Source of the DNA: Niastella sp.
GTDB taxonomy: Bacteria > Bacteroidota > Bacteroidia > Chitinophagales > Chitinophagaceae
Direction of reading: 5' to 3'
NCBI GenBank assembly: GCA_017744515.1
Contig: JAGIBF010000033.1
Coordinates: 1 to 64,000, forward strand
DNA: 64,000 bases
Notes under the pieces: generated by a model
The model's database searches: none
Seen by the model: only the letters and a program-made list of their open reading frames with translations
Told to the model about the DNA's origin: nothing
Made by a program: the position numbers and the translations under genes
Part shown: positions 51,585-60,411 of the stretch, piece after piece
How positions within the stretch are numbered: the stretch's first letter is position 1
How the letters are laid out: the number at the start of each line of letters is the position of its first letter

Positions 51585-51642
51585 CAATTTAACCAATTTA
51601 CGCGCTTTTGCAGTTCCCTTTCTGTTGTATTAATCAGGGTAC
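51585..51642. promoter_or_regulatory. Upstream leader of the first kinase, shared with the fourth kinase
   Basis: This segment, about 105 bases upstream of the ATG at 51479, matches 43645-43703 at 46 of 59 aligned positions. It is probably the promoter/leader that was copied during array growth. Confidence 0.55.
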
Positions 51643-52061
51643 CCATTGTACAATTTACCTTGCCCCTCATATCTCCAATACCTTCCCTCGCCGACGCCTC
51701 AACCTCCTGATAACTAAGCCCTTCTTCGCAGCCTCACCGGCTTTCCGCCTCTCCACGCACCTCTTAGTGCTTATATCCTGAATTTCAGACCACGCCACTG
51801 TCATAATCATTCTTTAATGCAAAATATTACGGCTTCGTTCAGGATAATCAGGAAATAAGTTGTATGGAGGAAAGCGACAGGAGCGAATATTACTTGCAAA
51901 TACTTGTTTACGGTCACAAAATCAGGCTATTCTACCGTGTATTAATTACAATAACCCATCGTATTTCACATCAATTCTGCCATTAAGGTCATCATTTTGT
52001 CACTAAAGCATCCCGCTATTCGTTTTTACTCATCTCGTAACGAAGTGCGCAACGGGGAAAA

Positions 52062-52069
52062 TAATTTTG
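52062..52069 (+). promoter_or_regulatory. Candidate -7 element (TAATTTTG) for the DUF4856 operon
   Basis: TAATTTTG matches TAnnTTTG and lies 18 bases before the ATG at 52088. A clear -33 TTTG is not seen. Confidence 0.45.
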
Positions 52070-52087
52070 TAAAAAATATAACTGACA

Positions 52088-53188
52088 ATGACTAAAGGAC
52101 TACTATCCCTCTTATCCGCCTCTGTGTTGATCGCTTCCTTATCCTCCTGCAATAAAGACGACGATGCTCCTCAATATACGGTTCCCAATACCTATGCATT
52201 CGATAACGTAGAATACAAAGAATCAGGCGCCCGCGTGAGCATGTGGGTGGGCTACACCGGTATATTGGGCAGGTCCAACGTGCGCCAGTTGAGCCAGGAT
52301 ACCATCAACAACCTGTGGACCAATACCAAAACTTCTTTTACTGCAGAAACTGCCAATGGCATTCCTTATACCTACGATGTACTGAATACCCTTTCATTTA
52401 GCCTGGCAAGCAAAACTACCGATGCGGCTGTTTTCAAAGCATTGGCCGACTCTATGGTGAAGATCAGCCAGTATTATAACACACCAGCTTCTAAAGGCGT
52501 AGCTGGTAAGATCGGTACCCGTATTTTCAATTACTCCGGTCTCGAATTCAACCAGGCAGTTGCCAAAGGTTTGATGGGTGCGTTGCAGCTGAGCAACGTG
52601 AACAGCATCTTCGATAAAATAGCTACCGACGACAACAATACAGTGGTGCCCGGCTCTGGTACTGCTATGCAGCACAACTGGGACCTCGCTTTTGGTTACG
52701 TTGGTATCCCCAAAGATTACGACTCTGGCAAAGCATACACCAGCGCAATGCCCGACAGGCCATTTGCTATTGGTGGTTACTTTGCTGAAAGAGGTAGATA
52801 CATTCAGGCAGGTGGAAAAGTGTTCGAAGCATTCCGCAAGGGCCGCGCAGCCATCGTAGCGAAAGACTATGCCGGACGTGACCAGGCCATAGCTACCATC
52901 AGAGAATACCTGGAAAAAACAATTGCAGCTGCTGCCTATTACTATATCACCGCAGCCCAAACACAGGCCGAGCTGTCTGCCAAGTTCCACGGTCTGTCAG
53001 AAGGTTATGGATTTGCACTGGCCCTGAAATACCGTGGTGCCGGCAGCAAGCTCACTACCGCTAACTACCAGGCTTTACTCGACATCATGAACACCAATTT
53101 CTATACGTTGGCCGAGGATGCCAGCAACACCAAGCTTAAACAGGCGCAAGCCATTTTCACAACAGCCTATGGTCAGTTGCAGCCCTAA
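52088..53188 (+). CDS. DUF4856 domain-containing lipoprotein
   Basis: The 366-residue protein has a lipoprotein signal (LLSASVLIASLSSC, lipid-bearing Cys) followed by NKDDDAPQYTVPNTYAFDNV. The typical DUF4856 course follows: GYTGILGRSNVRQLSQDTIN, GLEFNQAVAKGLMGALQLS, AMQHNWDLAFGYVGIPKDYD, FAIGGYFAERGRYIQAGGKV, AYYYITAAQTQAELSAKFHG, LSEGYGFALALKYR. The family is helical and always occurs near imelysin genes in Bacteroidota, pointing to a role in iron uptake at the cell surface. It is followed by a terminator-like hairpin and then the imelysin gene. Confidence 0.92.
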   Translation: MTKGLLSLLSASVLIASLSSCNKDDDAPQYTVPNTYAFDNVEYKESGARVSMWVGYTGILGRSNVRQLSQDTINNLWTNTKTSFTAETANGIPYTYDVLNTLSFSLASKTTDAAVFKALADSMVKISQYYNTPASKGVAGKIGTRIFNYSGLEFNQAVAKGLMGALQLSNVNSIFDKIATDDNNTVVPGSGTAMQHNWDLAFGYVGIPKDYDSGKAYTSAMPDRPFAIGGYFAERGRYIQAGGKVFEAFRKGRAAIVAKDYAGRDQAIATIREYLEKTIAAAAYYYITAAQTQAELSAKFHGLSEGYGFALALKYRGAGSKLTTANYQALLDIMNTNFYTLAEDASNTKLKQAQAIFTTAYGQLQP

Positions 53189-53213
53189 GACAACACATAT
53201 CAACCATATTGCC

Positions 53214-53250
53214 GGCAGGCCCGCTGTTTTAAACAGGGCCTGCCTTTGGC
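53214..53250 (+). terminator. Hairpin after the DUF4856 gene (terminator or attenuator)
   Basis: GGCAGGCCC (53214-53222) pairs with GGGCCTGCC (53236-53244) in a 9-bp stem; the loop GCTGTTTTAAACA can pair further. A short T run follows. It may reduce transcription into the imelysin gene. Confidence 0.65.
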
Positions 53251-53269
53251 TTTAAAAGAATTTGATGCC

Positions 53270-53290
53270 ACCCTGAGCTTGTCGAAGGGT
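53270..53290. repeat. Dispersed palindromic repeat, copy 3
   Basis: CCCTGAGCTTGTCGAAGGG with flanking A and T is identical to the copy at 35665-35685. It lies between the DUF4856 and imelysin genes. Confidence 0.75.
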
Positions 53291-53335
53291 ACTGAAGAAG
53301 AACCAACAAAGTAGATTAAAACAACTAAAAATATC

Positions 53336-54424
53336 ATGAACAGGAAGCTTTTCAGAACCGGGATCGTAGGAGCAGCGCTGGCCGCTGTAGTGCTTTACGC
53401 GTGTAGCAAGGGAGGCGACGGTGATGGTAGCGGCGCAGCCAACAATGACGCCTTCAAAACCGAAATGCTCACCAACTATGCCGACAACATCATCACGCCG
53501 GCCTATACCAATCTGCAGGCGAAACTCGGGTTGTTGGAAACAAGTGTGAACGCATTTCTGGCTACACCTTCAACTGGCACACAAGCCACATTGAAGACCG
53601 CTTTCAAAGATGCCTGGCTTGGCTTTGAAAATGTATCAGCAGCTTACTTCGGACCTGGTGCAGCTGTGTTGCTCAACAGCTACATCAATACCTGGCCTGC
53701 AGTCCCTGCCAAAATAGAAGCAGGCATTCAATCAGGTACTTACAATTTTACGATACCGGTAGCTTCAGATAGCATACAGGGGTTCCCCACGCTCGATTAC
53801 CTGCTGTTCTCTGCGGATGCAGTACAAAAGTTTGCAGACGCCGGCGCTGCCAACCGCAGAAAATATGTACAGGATGTAGTCACGCGCATAAAGTCGTTGG
53901 TAGATAATACCCTTAACCAATGGAAAGGTGCTTACCGCACTACCTTTGTCAGCTCACTAAAGACCGATGTGGGTAGCTCCATCGGTGCGCTTATCAACCA
54001 GTTTGCATTTGAGATGGATGCCCTGAAAGGTCCCCGCATTGGCTGGCCCTTTGGCAAGCAGTCCAACGGAATTGTATTTGCCGATAAATGCGAAGGATAC
54101 TACGCAGGCTTTTCTGCCGACCTGGCAATTGCCAACCTCACCAGCCTCAAAAACTATTTCAAAGGAGGCGCAGGCAAAGGCATCGATGATTACCTCATCC
54201 TGCTGAAAAAAGATAAGCTCAACAGCGATGTGCTGGCACAGTTTGATGTGGCGCTCAATGCTCTCAAAGCAATACCGGCACCCCTGTCAGCATCCTTTAC
54301 CAACAATGCTACGCTGGTGGAAGCTGCCTACAAGGAAGTACAGAAACTATTAACGCTGATCAAAACAGATGTGGCATCGGCTACGGCAGTACAGATAACC
54401 TACATGGATAATGACGGTGACTAA
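53336..54424 (+). CDS. Imelysin family (peptidase M75-like) lipoprotein
   Basis: The 362-residue protein has a lipoprotein signal (GIVGAALAAVVLYAC, lipid-bearing Cys near 23) followed by SKGGDGDGSG. Imelysin features: FKTEMLTNYADNIITPAYTN, FKDAWLGFENVSAAYFGPGA, the signature GFPTLDYLLFS, then RRKYVQDVVTRIKSLVDNTL, LINQFAFEMDALKGPRIGWP and CEGYYAGFSADLAIANLTSL. These two-bundle helical proteins are iron-regulated and surface- or periplasm-located; proteolytic activity is doubtful. Its end overlaps the HTTM gene by 14 bases. Confidence 0.93.
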   Translation: MNRKLFRTGIVGAALAAVVLYACSKGGDGDGSGAANNDAFKTEMLTNYADNIITPAYTNLQAKLGLLETSVNAFLATPSTGTQATLKTAFKDAWLGFENVSAAYFGPGAAVLLNSYINTWPAVPAKIEAGIQSGTYNFTIPVASDSIQGFPTLDYLLFSADAVQKFADAGAANRRKYVQDVVTRIKSLVDNTLNQWKGAYRTTFVSSLKTDVGSSIGALINQFAFEMDALKGPRIGWPFGKQSNGIVFADKCEGYYAGFSADLAIANLTSLKNYFKGGAGKGIDDYLILLKKDKLNSDVLAQFDVALNALKAIPAPLSASFTNNATLVEAAYKEVQKLLTLIKTDVASATAVQITYMDNDGD

Positions 54425-55775
54425 GTTGCATGCAGCCGGCAGACCGGTGTCTATTACCCCGCTGGTTACCTTCCGCATCGTGTTTGGATGGCTGATGTTC
54501 TTCAGCATTCTGCGCTTTTGGTGGAGAGGATGGGTGACGACTGTGTACATTCAGCCGGAATTCCATTTTACCTATTGGGGATTCGAGTGGGTACAACCAT
54601 TGGGCAGCATTGACATGCACGTCCTGTTTGCCTGTATAGCCCTATCGGCTTTATGCATCGCCATCGGATTATGGTATCGTGTAGCAGCAATAGTTTTCTT
54701 CCTGAGCTTTACGTATGTAGAGCTGATTGATCTTACCACCTACCTCAATCATTACTACTTCATCAGTCTGGTAGCCTTCCTGCTGATCTGGTTGCCGGCC
54801 AATCGCCATTACTCGGTAGATGTATGGCGGCGCCCGCAACTACGCAGAACCGAAGTGCCTGCCTGGACCATTGGAATATTGCGATTTCAAATGGCAGTGG
54901 TGTACATCTTCGCCGGCATTGCAAAGCTGGATGCCGACTGGTTGCTGCATGCAGAGCCTATGCGCACCTGGCTGCCTTCCAAAAGCCACCTGCCCATCAT
55001 TGGCAAATACATGTATGCCACCTGGGTGGCGTACCTGTTCTCCTGGTTTGGCGCCGTATATGATCTGTTCATTGTTTTCTTCCTGCTGAATAAAAGAACA
55101 AGGCTGGTAGCCTATGGTTTCGTGCTGATCTTTCACATTGCTACAGCTATTTTCTTCCCGGGCATTGGCATGTTCCCCTATGTCATGATCGCAGCAAGCC
55201 TTATTTTCTTCAGCGGCCAGTTTCATGAAAGATTACTGTCACACCTGCCATTCTATAAAAGCATGGCGCAGGCGCCGGTGAAACAATCCGCCTACCAGTT
55301 CCGGTGGAGCAGGCCCATGATGTTGGCTGTTACGTTATATGTGTTGGCGCAGTTGCTGATCCCTATGCGTTTCCTCGCATACCCCGATCGCCTCTTCTGG
55401 ACCGAAGAAGGCTATCGCTTCTCATGGCGCGTAATGCTGATGGAAAAATCAGGAGCAGCTTACTTCACGGTAAAAGACAGTACCGCCCGGTATGGTTATG
55501 CGGTCAACAACAGTGAGTTCCTTACTCCCTTGCAGGAGAAGATGATGAGCACACAGCCCGACATGATCCTTAAATACGCACACCACCTGGCCCGTGAATA
55601 CAAGAAAAGAGGTGTGCAACACCCGGAGGTATATGGAGAAATATATGTATCACTCAACGGAGAACGCTCCCGCCTATTTATAGATTCATCGGTCAACCTT
55701 GCCCAACAACAACAAGGTTGGCAACATTACAATTGGATATTGCCCTATAAACTACCCGTAACAGAACAGAAATGA
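54411..55775 (+). CDS. HTTM domain-containing membrane protein
   Basis: The 454-residue protein starts by overlapping the imelysin gene. Its HTTM (vitamin K-dependent gamma-carboxylase-like) part has four or more helices: LVTFRIVFGWLMFFSILRFW, MHVLFACIALSALCIAIGLW, the conserved ELIDLTTYLNHYYFISLVAF with LLIWLPANRHYSVDVWRRP, FQMAVVYIFAGIAKLDADWL and EPMRTWLPSK. A soluble C-terminal region follows (RYGYAVNNSEFLTPLQEKMM). HTTM proteins regularly stand between imelysin and a TonB receptor in Bacteroidota. The biochemical role is not established. Its stop overlaps the next start as ATGA. Confidence 0.9.
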   Translation: MTVTKLHAAGRPVSITPLVTFRIVFGWLMFFSILRFWWRGWVTTVYIQPEFHFTYWGFEWVQPLGSIDMHVLFACIALSALCIAIGLWYRVAAIVFFLSFTYVELIDLTTYLNHYYFISLVAFLLIWLPANRHYSVDVWRRPQLRRTEVPAWTIGILRFQMAVVYIFAGIAKLDADWLLHAEPMRTWLPSKSHLPIIGKYMYATWVAYLFSWFGAVYDLFIVFFLLNKRTRLVAYGFVLIFHIATAIFFPGIGMFPYVMIAASLIFFSGQFHERLLSHLPFYKSMAQAPVKQSAYQFRWSRPMMLAVTLYVLAQLLIPMRFLAYPDRLFWTEEGYRFSWRVMLMEKSGAAYFTVKDSTARYGYAVNNSEFLTPLQEKMMSTQPDMILKYAHHLAREYKKRGVQHPEVYGEIYVSLNGERSRLFIDSSVNLAQQQQGWQHYNWILPYKLPVTEQK

Positions 55776-58183
55776 AAAAGAGTATTTTGATCATCGTTGG
55801 TATTTTACTGTCAGTAACAGCATGGACGCAACAGGCTACACAGTTTGCTATCAGCGGCACTGTGCAATCGGGCGACGAAACGGTGCCCAATGCCACTGTA
55901 CAGCTATTGCCACTTACAACAGGCAGGCTTACCAATGATCATGGTTTTTTCCGTTTTGCACAGCTCAACCCCGGTACTTACTCTATTAAAGTCACGGCGC
56001 TGGGCTATAAAGAATACAGCGACAGCATCGTGCTCACAAATAAAAACATTACACTCAACATCCGGCTTGTGGCAGCAGAAGCACAGGACCTCGAAGGGGT
56101 ACTGGTTGTATCCAAAAAGCAGGAAGCGGTTTCCGGTAAGCTGCGCGATGTAGCGGGCACAGCCATTTATGCGGGGAAAAAGACAGAGCTGATCAACCTG
56201 CGCTACATCAACGGCAACCTCGCTACCAACAACACCCGCCAGATCTACGCCCGCATTCCCGGCCTCAATATCTGGGAATATGACCGCGGAGGATTGCAGC
56301 TTGGCATTGGTGGCAGAGGCTTAAGTCCCAATCGCTCTTCCAACTTCAACATCCGGCAAAACGGATACGACATCAGCGCTGATGCCCTGGGCTATCCGGA
56401 AAGCTATTACACACCTTCAGCCGAAGCACTCGACAGGATCGAGATCATCCGTGGCGCCGCCAGCCTGCAATACGGTCCCCAGTTTGGCGGCCTTGTCAAT
56501 TTCATCATGAAAGAAGGTCCGCGCGAAAAGCCTATTGAAGTTACTTCCCGGCAATCAGTGGGTTCCTTTGGTTTCTTCAACTCCTTCAACAGCATTGGCG
56601 GCACCATTGCCAATAAGAAACTCAATTACTATACTTTTTACCAATATAAGCAGGGCGACGACTGGCGGCCCAACAGCCACTACGATCAGCACAATGCCTA
56701 CCTGCACCTCGCTTACGACTTTACGCCCCGCCTTAAGGTCACTGCTGAATACACCTTCATGAAATACCTGGCGCAACAGCCGGGCGGCCTTACCGATGCA
56801 CAGTACAAAGAAGATGCGGCCGTTTCAGTACGTGCACGCAACTGGTTTCGTGTCAACTGGAACCTGATCAGCCTCACGGCAGATTATGTATTCAATGAGA
56901 ATACCCGGCTCAACTGGCGTAACTATACCTTGCAGGGTGGGAGAGAAGCGCTCGGCATACTCTCTTACATCAACCGTCCCGACTATGGCGGCAACCGCGA
57001 CCTGATGTCGGACAAATACAACAACTGGGGTTCGGAGCTGCGCTTCATTCACCAGTTCAAGCTCTTCAATGATCAGGTAAGTACTTTCCTTGTTGGTACA
57101 CGTTATTATAAGGGACTTACCAATCGTAAGCAAGGCGATGCCAACGATGGCGCGGAAGCGGATTTCTATTTCCTCAGCCCTGAGCCTAACAAGTCACAAT
57201 ACCGTTTTCCGGGAACCAACCTCGCCGCCTTTGCCGAGAACATCTTCCGCATCAACAAAAACTGGAGCATCACACCGGGCATCCGCTTTGAGCATATCAA
57301 TACCAAAGCCGATGGCTATTACTACAAGCAGAACATCTTCATAGACGATGAGAAGATCATGGAAACAAAATCCAACCCGCGTTCATTTGTATTGCTGGGC
57401 ATTGGTACATCTTATAAACTGAAAAACGGAGCTGAGATATATGCCAATATTTCACAAAACTACCGCTCCATCAACTTCAACGACATTCGCGTCCTCAATG
57501 CCAATGCAAGAGTAGACCCGAACCTGAAAGATGAAACAGGCTTCAACATCGACCTCGGTGTGCGCGGCAATTACAGGAACTGGCTCTATGCCGACCTCAG
57601 CGTCTTTTACCTGAGGTACAACGACCGCATCGGCTCCATCTTTACAACCGATACGAGCTTCATGACCTATCGCCTGCGCACCAATGTTTCCGACAGCCGC
57701 AATAGGGGGCTTGAAATGCTGGTGGAGGGCGATATCCTCAAAGCCATATACCAGGAGCGCGCAAAGTTCAAGCTTAACGTGTACACAAGCCTTTCTCTGA
57801 TCGATGCCAGATACATCGATACGAAGAACACAGCCATTGCTGATAAACTGGTAGAAAATGTACCGCCGGTGCTGGTGCGTACGGGTATATCATTTGGCAA
57901 TCCCCGTTTCAACATCACGGCACAGTACGCTTACCAGGCAAAGCAGTATTCCGATGCTACCAATACAGAGGAAACGCCTACAGCGGTAGATGGCGCTATT
58001 CCTGCCTTTAGTGTAATGGACCTCAGCCTCAGTTACAACTGGCGGATGTTTACCCTCTATACGGGCATCAATAACATTACCAATGAAAAGTATTTCACGC
58101 GTCGTGCAGATGGGTATCCAGGCCCTGGTATACTTCCGGCTGATAAACGGAACTTCTATGCTACCCTTCAATTCAAGTTATAA
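55772..58183 (+). CDS. TonB-dependent receptor, iron-siderophore (FecA) type
   Basis: The 803-residue protein has a signal peptide (MKKSILIIVGILLSVTAWTQ). A carboxypeptidase-D regulatory-like domain follows (FAISGTVQSGDETVPNATVQ, ALGYKEYSDSIVL), then the plug: RQIYARIPGLNIWEYDRGGL, GIGGRGLSPNRSSNFNIRQN, EALDRIEIIRGAASLQYGPQ with GGLVNFIM. The barrel ends in ITNEKYFTRRADGYPGPGIL and NFYATLQFKL. The plug motif and the companion genes (DUF4856, imelysin, HTTM) point to ferric citrate or siderophore uptake. It is coupled to the HTTM gene through ATGA and meets the convergent regulator gene with a 16-base overlap. Confidence 0.93.
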   Translation: MKKSILIIVGILLSVTAWTQQATQFAISGTVQSGDETVPNATVQLLPLTTGRLTNDHGFFRFAQLNPGTYSIKVTALGYKEYSDSIVLTNKNITLNIRLVAAEAQDLEGVLVVSKKQEAVSGKLRDVAGTAIYAGKKTELINLRYINGNLATNNTRQIYARIPGLNIWEYDRGGLQLGIGGRGLSPNRSSNFNIRQNGYDISADALGYPESYYTPSAEALDRIEIIRGAASLQYGPQFGGLVNFIMKEGPREKPIEVTSRQSVGSFGFFNSFNSIGGTIANKKLNYYTFYQYKQGDDWRPNSHYDQHNAYLHLAYDFTPRLKVTAEYTFMKYLAQQPGGLTDAQYKEDAAVSVRARNWFRVNWNLISLTADYVFNENTRLNWRNYTLQGGREALGILSYINRPDYGGNRDLMSDKYNNWGSELRFIHQFKLFNDQVSTFLVGTRYYKGLTNRKQGDANDGAEADFYFLSPEPNKSQYRFPGTNLAAFAENIFRINKNWSITPGIRFEHINTKADGYYYKQNIFIDDEKIMETKSNPRSFVLLGIGTSYKLKNGAEIYANISQNYRSINFNDIRVLNANARVDPNLKDETGFNIDLGVRGNYRNWLYADLSVFYLRYNDRIGSIFTTDTSFMTYRLRTNVSDSRNRGLEMLVEGDILKAIYQERAKFKLNVYTSLSLIDARYIDTKNTAIADKLVENVPPVLVRTGISFGNPRFNITAQYAYQAKQYSDATNTEETPTAVDGAIPAFSVMDLSLSYNWRMFTLYTGINNITNEKYFTRRADGYPGPGILPADKRNFYATLQFKL

Positions 58184-58848
58184 GTAAGGCGATAGCCGAT
58201 ACCATATACCGTTTCAATAAGGTCGTCACATCCGGCGGCCTTTAATTTTTTCTTCAGGTTCTTGACATGCACATACAGCGCACTGAAGTCTTCAGTAGTT
58301 TCGGCGCTGCTGGTGGAGAGATAACGGGCCAGCGTGTTGCGGGAGATCACTTTGTTTTTATTCAGGGCGAGGTGCAGCAGCAGATCATATTCACGGCGGG
58401 TAAGCGCAATGGGAGCGCCCTGCATGGTTACCATGCGTCCGGGAATATGGATCACCAGCTTATTGAAATTGATGAGCTCATTCCCTGCAAGACTTTCCTG
58501 GTGTAATATAGATTGCAGTCGCTCATGAAGTGCCGGCAAAGTATAAGGCTTGGGGAGCGTAGCCATACCAAGCCCTTCCATTTTGGGGATGGTTACAACT
58601 GTATTGGTGGTAAAAGTCAGGACCGTTTTCTTGTCCAGCTTCGATTGGCGGAGAAACTTCAGTAACTCAAACTCCTGGTCGTCAAGCGTGGCAATATTAC
58701 ACACAATAGCGTCATAATAATGAGCCGACAAAGCCTCCTGCCCGCTGGAAGGGGTCTTGTGCAGTTCACACCAGTGCCCCTCCGCCTTCAGGAAATAGTC
58801 AATCTTTCTCGTTAAAGCCTCATCATGATCAATAACCAGGATCTTCAT
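58168..58848 (-). CDS. OmpR-type response regulator with degenerate receiver domain
   Basis: The ATG at 58848 (MKILVIDHDEALTRKIDYFL) gives 226 residues. The receiver has the acidic pair (IDHDEA, Asp9/Glu10) and the Lys in TLPKPYTL, but the phospho-acceptor position reads AIVCNIATLDDQEF, with Asn51 where Asp is expected. The winged-helix DNA-binding domain follows: APIALTRREYDLLLHLALNK, NKVISRNTLARYL, ALYVHVKNLKKKLKAAGCDD and ETVYGIGYRLTYNLN. It may act without phosphorylation. Its tail overlaps the TonB receptor gene; no kinase adjoins it. Confidence 0.88.
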   Translation of the reverse strand: MKILVIDHDEALTRKIDYFLKAEGHWCELHKTPSSGQEALSAHYYDAIVCNIATLDDQEFELLKFLRQSKLDKKTVLTFTTNTVVTIPKMEGLGMATLPKPYTLPALHERLQSILHQESLAGNELINFNKLVIHIPGRMVTMQGAPIALTRREYDLLLHLALNKNKVISRNTLARYLSTSSAETTEDFSALYVHVKNLKKKLKAAGCDDLIETVYGIGYRLTYNLN

Positions 58849-58914
58849 GCCCAATATATACGGACAAAACAAAGAATAGTTTCTAAAGGAATTCTGAAGA
58901 CAAAAATATTTCCC

Positions 58915-60372
58915 TTACTTCCACCTCCATTCACCTTCCAGCTCCAGCGGCTCCTTGAGATTGTGCTGCAGCAGGAACTGCCTGGTCTCTTCGTCGTTGA
59001 GCTTTTTCACGGGGATAGTAGCCGCATCGCCAAGCCCATAAAGCAACATGGTCACAAAGCGAACAGTGTTCTTCATGCCCTGCTCGCTGTTTACGAGGCT
59101 AAAAACGTCGCAATCCGCATGGTAGCAACCGGCAGGCCCGTTCACGCCACGGCCGCCGCCACCACCTCCGGTGGGCACACCCTGCAGCATAAAAGGTTGA
59201 TGATCGCTATGAAGACCGGCCCTGCTGGAGAAACCATTGTTGAAAGCAGTATCGATCTTTTGGGCAATGCCGCCAATGGCCTGGAACAAGTCTTTGGCTT
59301 CCGGAGCGCTGGAAGAAAAACTGCGCACGTCGCCGGTCATATCGAAGTTGAGCATATAACGCAGGTTGTCGATCTGCTTGTTTTTGATGGCCTCTGCCAC
59401 ATAAGCTTTGGACCCCAGCAGGCCCTGCTCTTCACCCATAAACATCACAAACTCGATGGTGCGCCTGGGTTTTAAGTTGAGCTTTTTAAAAGTGCGCGCC
59501 ATATCCAATACAGAAAAAGAACCGATACCATTGTCGATGGCGCCGGTAGCAAGGTCCCAGCTATCGAGGTGGCCACCCACCACGATCTTTTCCTTCGGCA
59601 GGCTGCTGCCCTTGATAGTAGCCACCACATTCCGCGCCTTGATGAGCCCGGAGAAGTTGGTCATATTGATACGGCTATATAAGGGACCGCTTTTCAATAA
59701 CTCTTTCCATTGCATGCCATCTTCCTTGCCGATACAAACAGCAGGGATGGGGATGAGCTTACCGGTTACAGAAGCGGTGCCGGTGAGCAGCGTGCCACCA
59801 TCAACCGTATTGATAATGATGATACCCTTCGCGCCATATTTGATAGCAATAGCTGTCTTCTCAGAACGGTGCAATGACCGGCCGGTAGTGCCCGGCAGGA
59901 TGCCGAGGTATACGAGCGCGATCTTATCCTTCACCACACCGGGACGTGCTACATAGTCACTGTCGAGACCATTGCCCATGTCCACCACTTCGGCGGTGAG
60001 GTCCACCTTCACGGGGGAGTGCGCCAGCGACACCGATCTTACAGTTTGCAAACTGGTGGTGCTGTTGCCCACGCTGGTGGTGAGCGTGCCGCGGCTCCAG
60101 CTCTCTACTTCGAAAGGCTGGTAGCGAATATCGGTAAAGCCATATGATTTAAGCAGGTTGTAAGCGTAGGTCTCGGCTTTCTTGCCATTCTCAGAACCGG
60201 TCAGCCGGTGACCAATGGTTTCCGTTGCGGCTTTGAGTGTGCTGTAAGCCTTCGAGTTTTGCTGCACCTCATCATTGATCTTGCGGAAAGTAGGTTCCCA
60301 GTCAGGACTTTGCTGCGCCGTCAGGGAAAAAGCACTCATAGCCAATAAGCCGGTCAGTATTGATTTTCTCAT
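58915..60372 (-). CDS. M28 family metallopeptidase
   Basis: The ATG at 60372 gives 485 residues with a signal peptide (MRKSILTGLLAMSAFSLTAQ). A PA (protease-associated) domain insert is at about 125-265 (DYVARPGVVKDKIALVYLGI, GAKGIIIINTV). The M28 core contains VVGGHLDSWDLATGAIDNGIG (His and Asp zinc ligands), FVMFMGEEQGLLGSKAYVAE (Glu-Glu: catalytic base and ligand), NFDMTGDVR, and LHSDHQPFMLQGVPTGG with a later CYHADCD (His ligand). It is probably a periplasmic aminopeptidase. Neighbours do not suggest a pathway. Confidence 0.93.
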   Translation of the reverse strand: MRKSILTGLLAMSAFSLTAQQSPDWEPTFRKINDEVQQNSKAYSTLKAATETIGHRLTGSENGKKAETYAYNLLKSYGFTDIRYQPFEVESWSRGTLTTSVGNSTTSLQTVRSVSLAHSPVKVDLTAEVVDMGNGLDSDYVARPGVVKDKIALVYLGILPGTTGRSLHRSEKTAIAIKYGAKGIIIINTVDGGTLLTGTASVTGKLIPIPAVCIGKEDGMQWKELLKSGPLYSRINMTNFSGLIKARNVVATIKGSSLPKEKIVVGGHLDSWDLATGAIDNGIGSFSVLDMARTFKKLNLKPRRTIEFVMFMGEEQGLLGSKAYVAEAIKNKQIDNLRYMLNFDMTGDVRSFSSSAPEAKDLFQAIGGIAQKIDTAFNNGFSSRAGLHSDHQPFMLQGVPTGGGGGGRGVNGPAGCYHADCDVFSLVNSEQGMKNTVRFVTMLLYGLGDAATIPVKKLNDEETRQFLLQHNLKEPLELEGEWRWK

Positions 60373-60411
60373 GTTAATGGGGGATTGCAAGCTCCCAAAA
60401 TAAGGAAAAAA

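Larger units (their letters stand above)
51480..52087. other. Divergent intergenic region of about 600 bases
   Basis: This gap between the kinase array and the DUF4856 operon has no credible gene. I can support two elements in it: the duplicated leader at 51585-51642 and a -7-like TAATTTTG at 52062-52069. The stretch 51660-51780 is C-rich on the plus strand and shows nothing recognisable. Confidence 0.6.
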
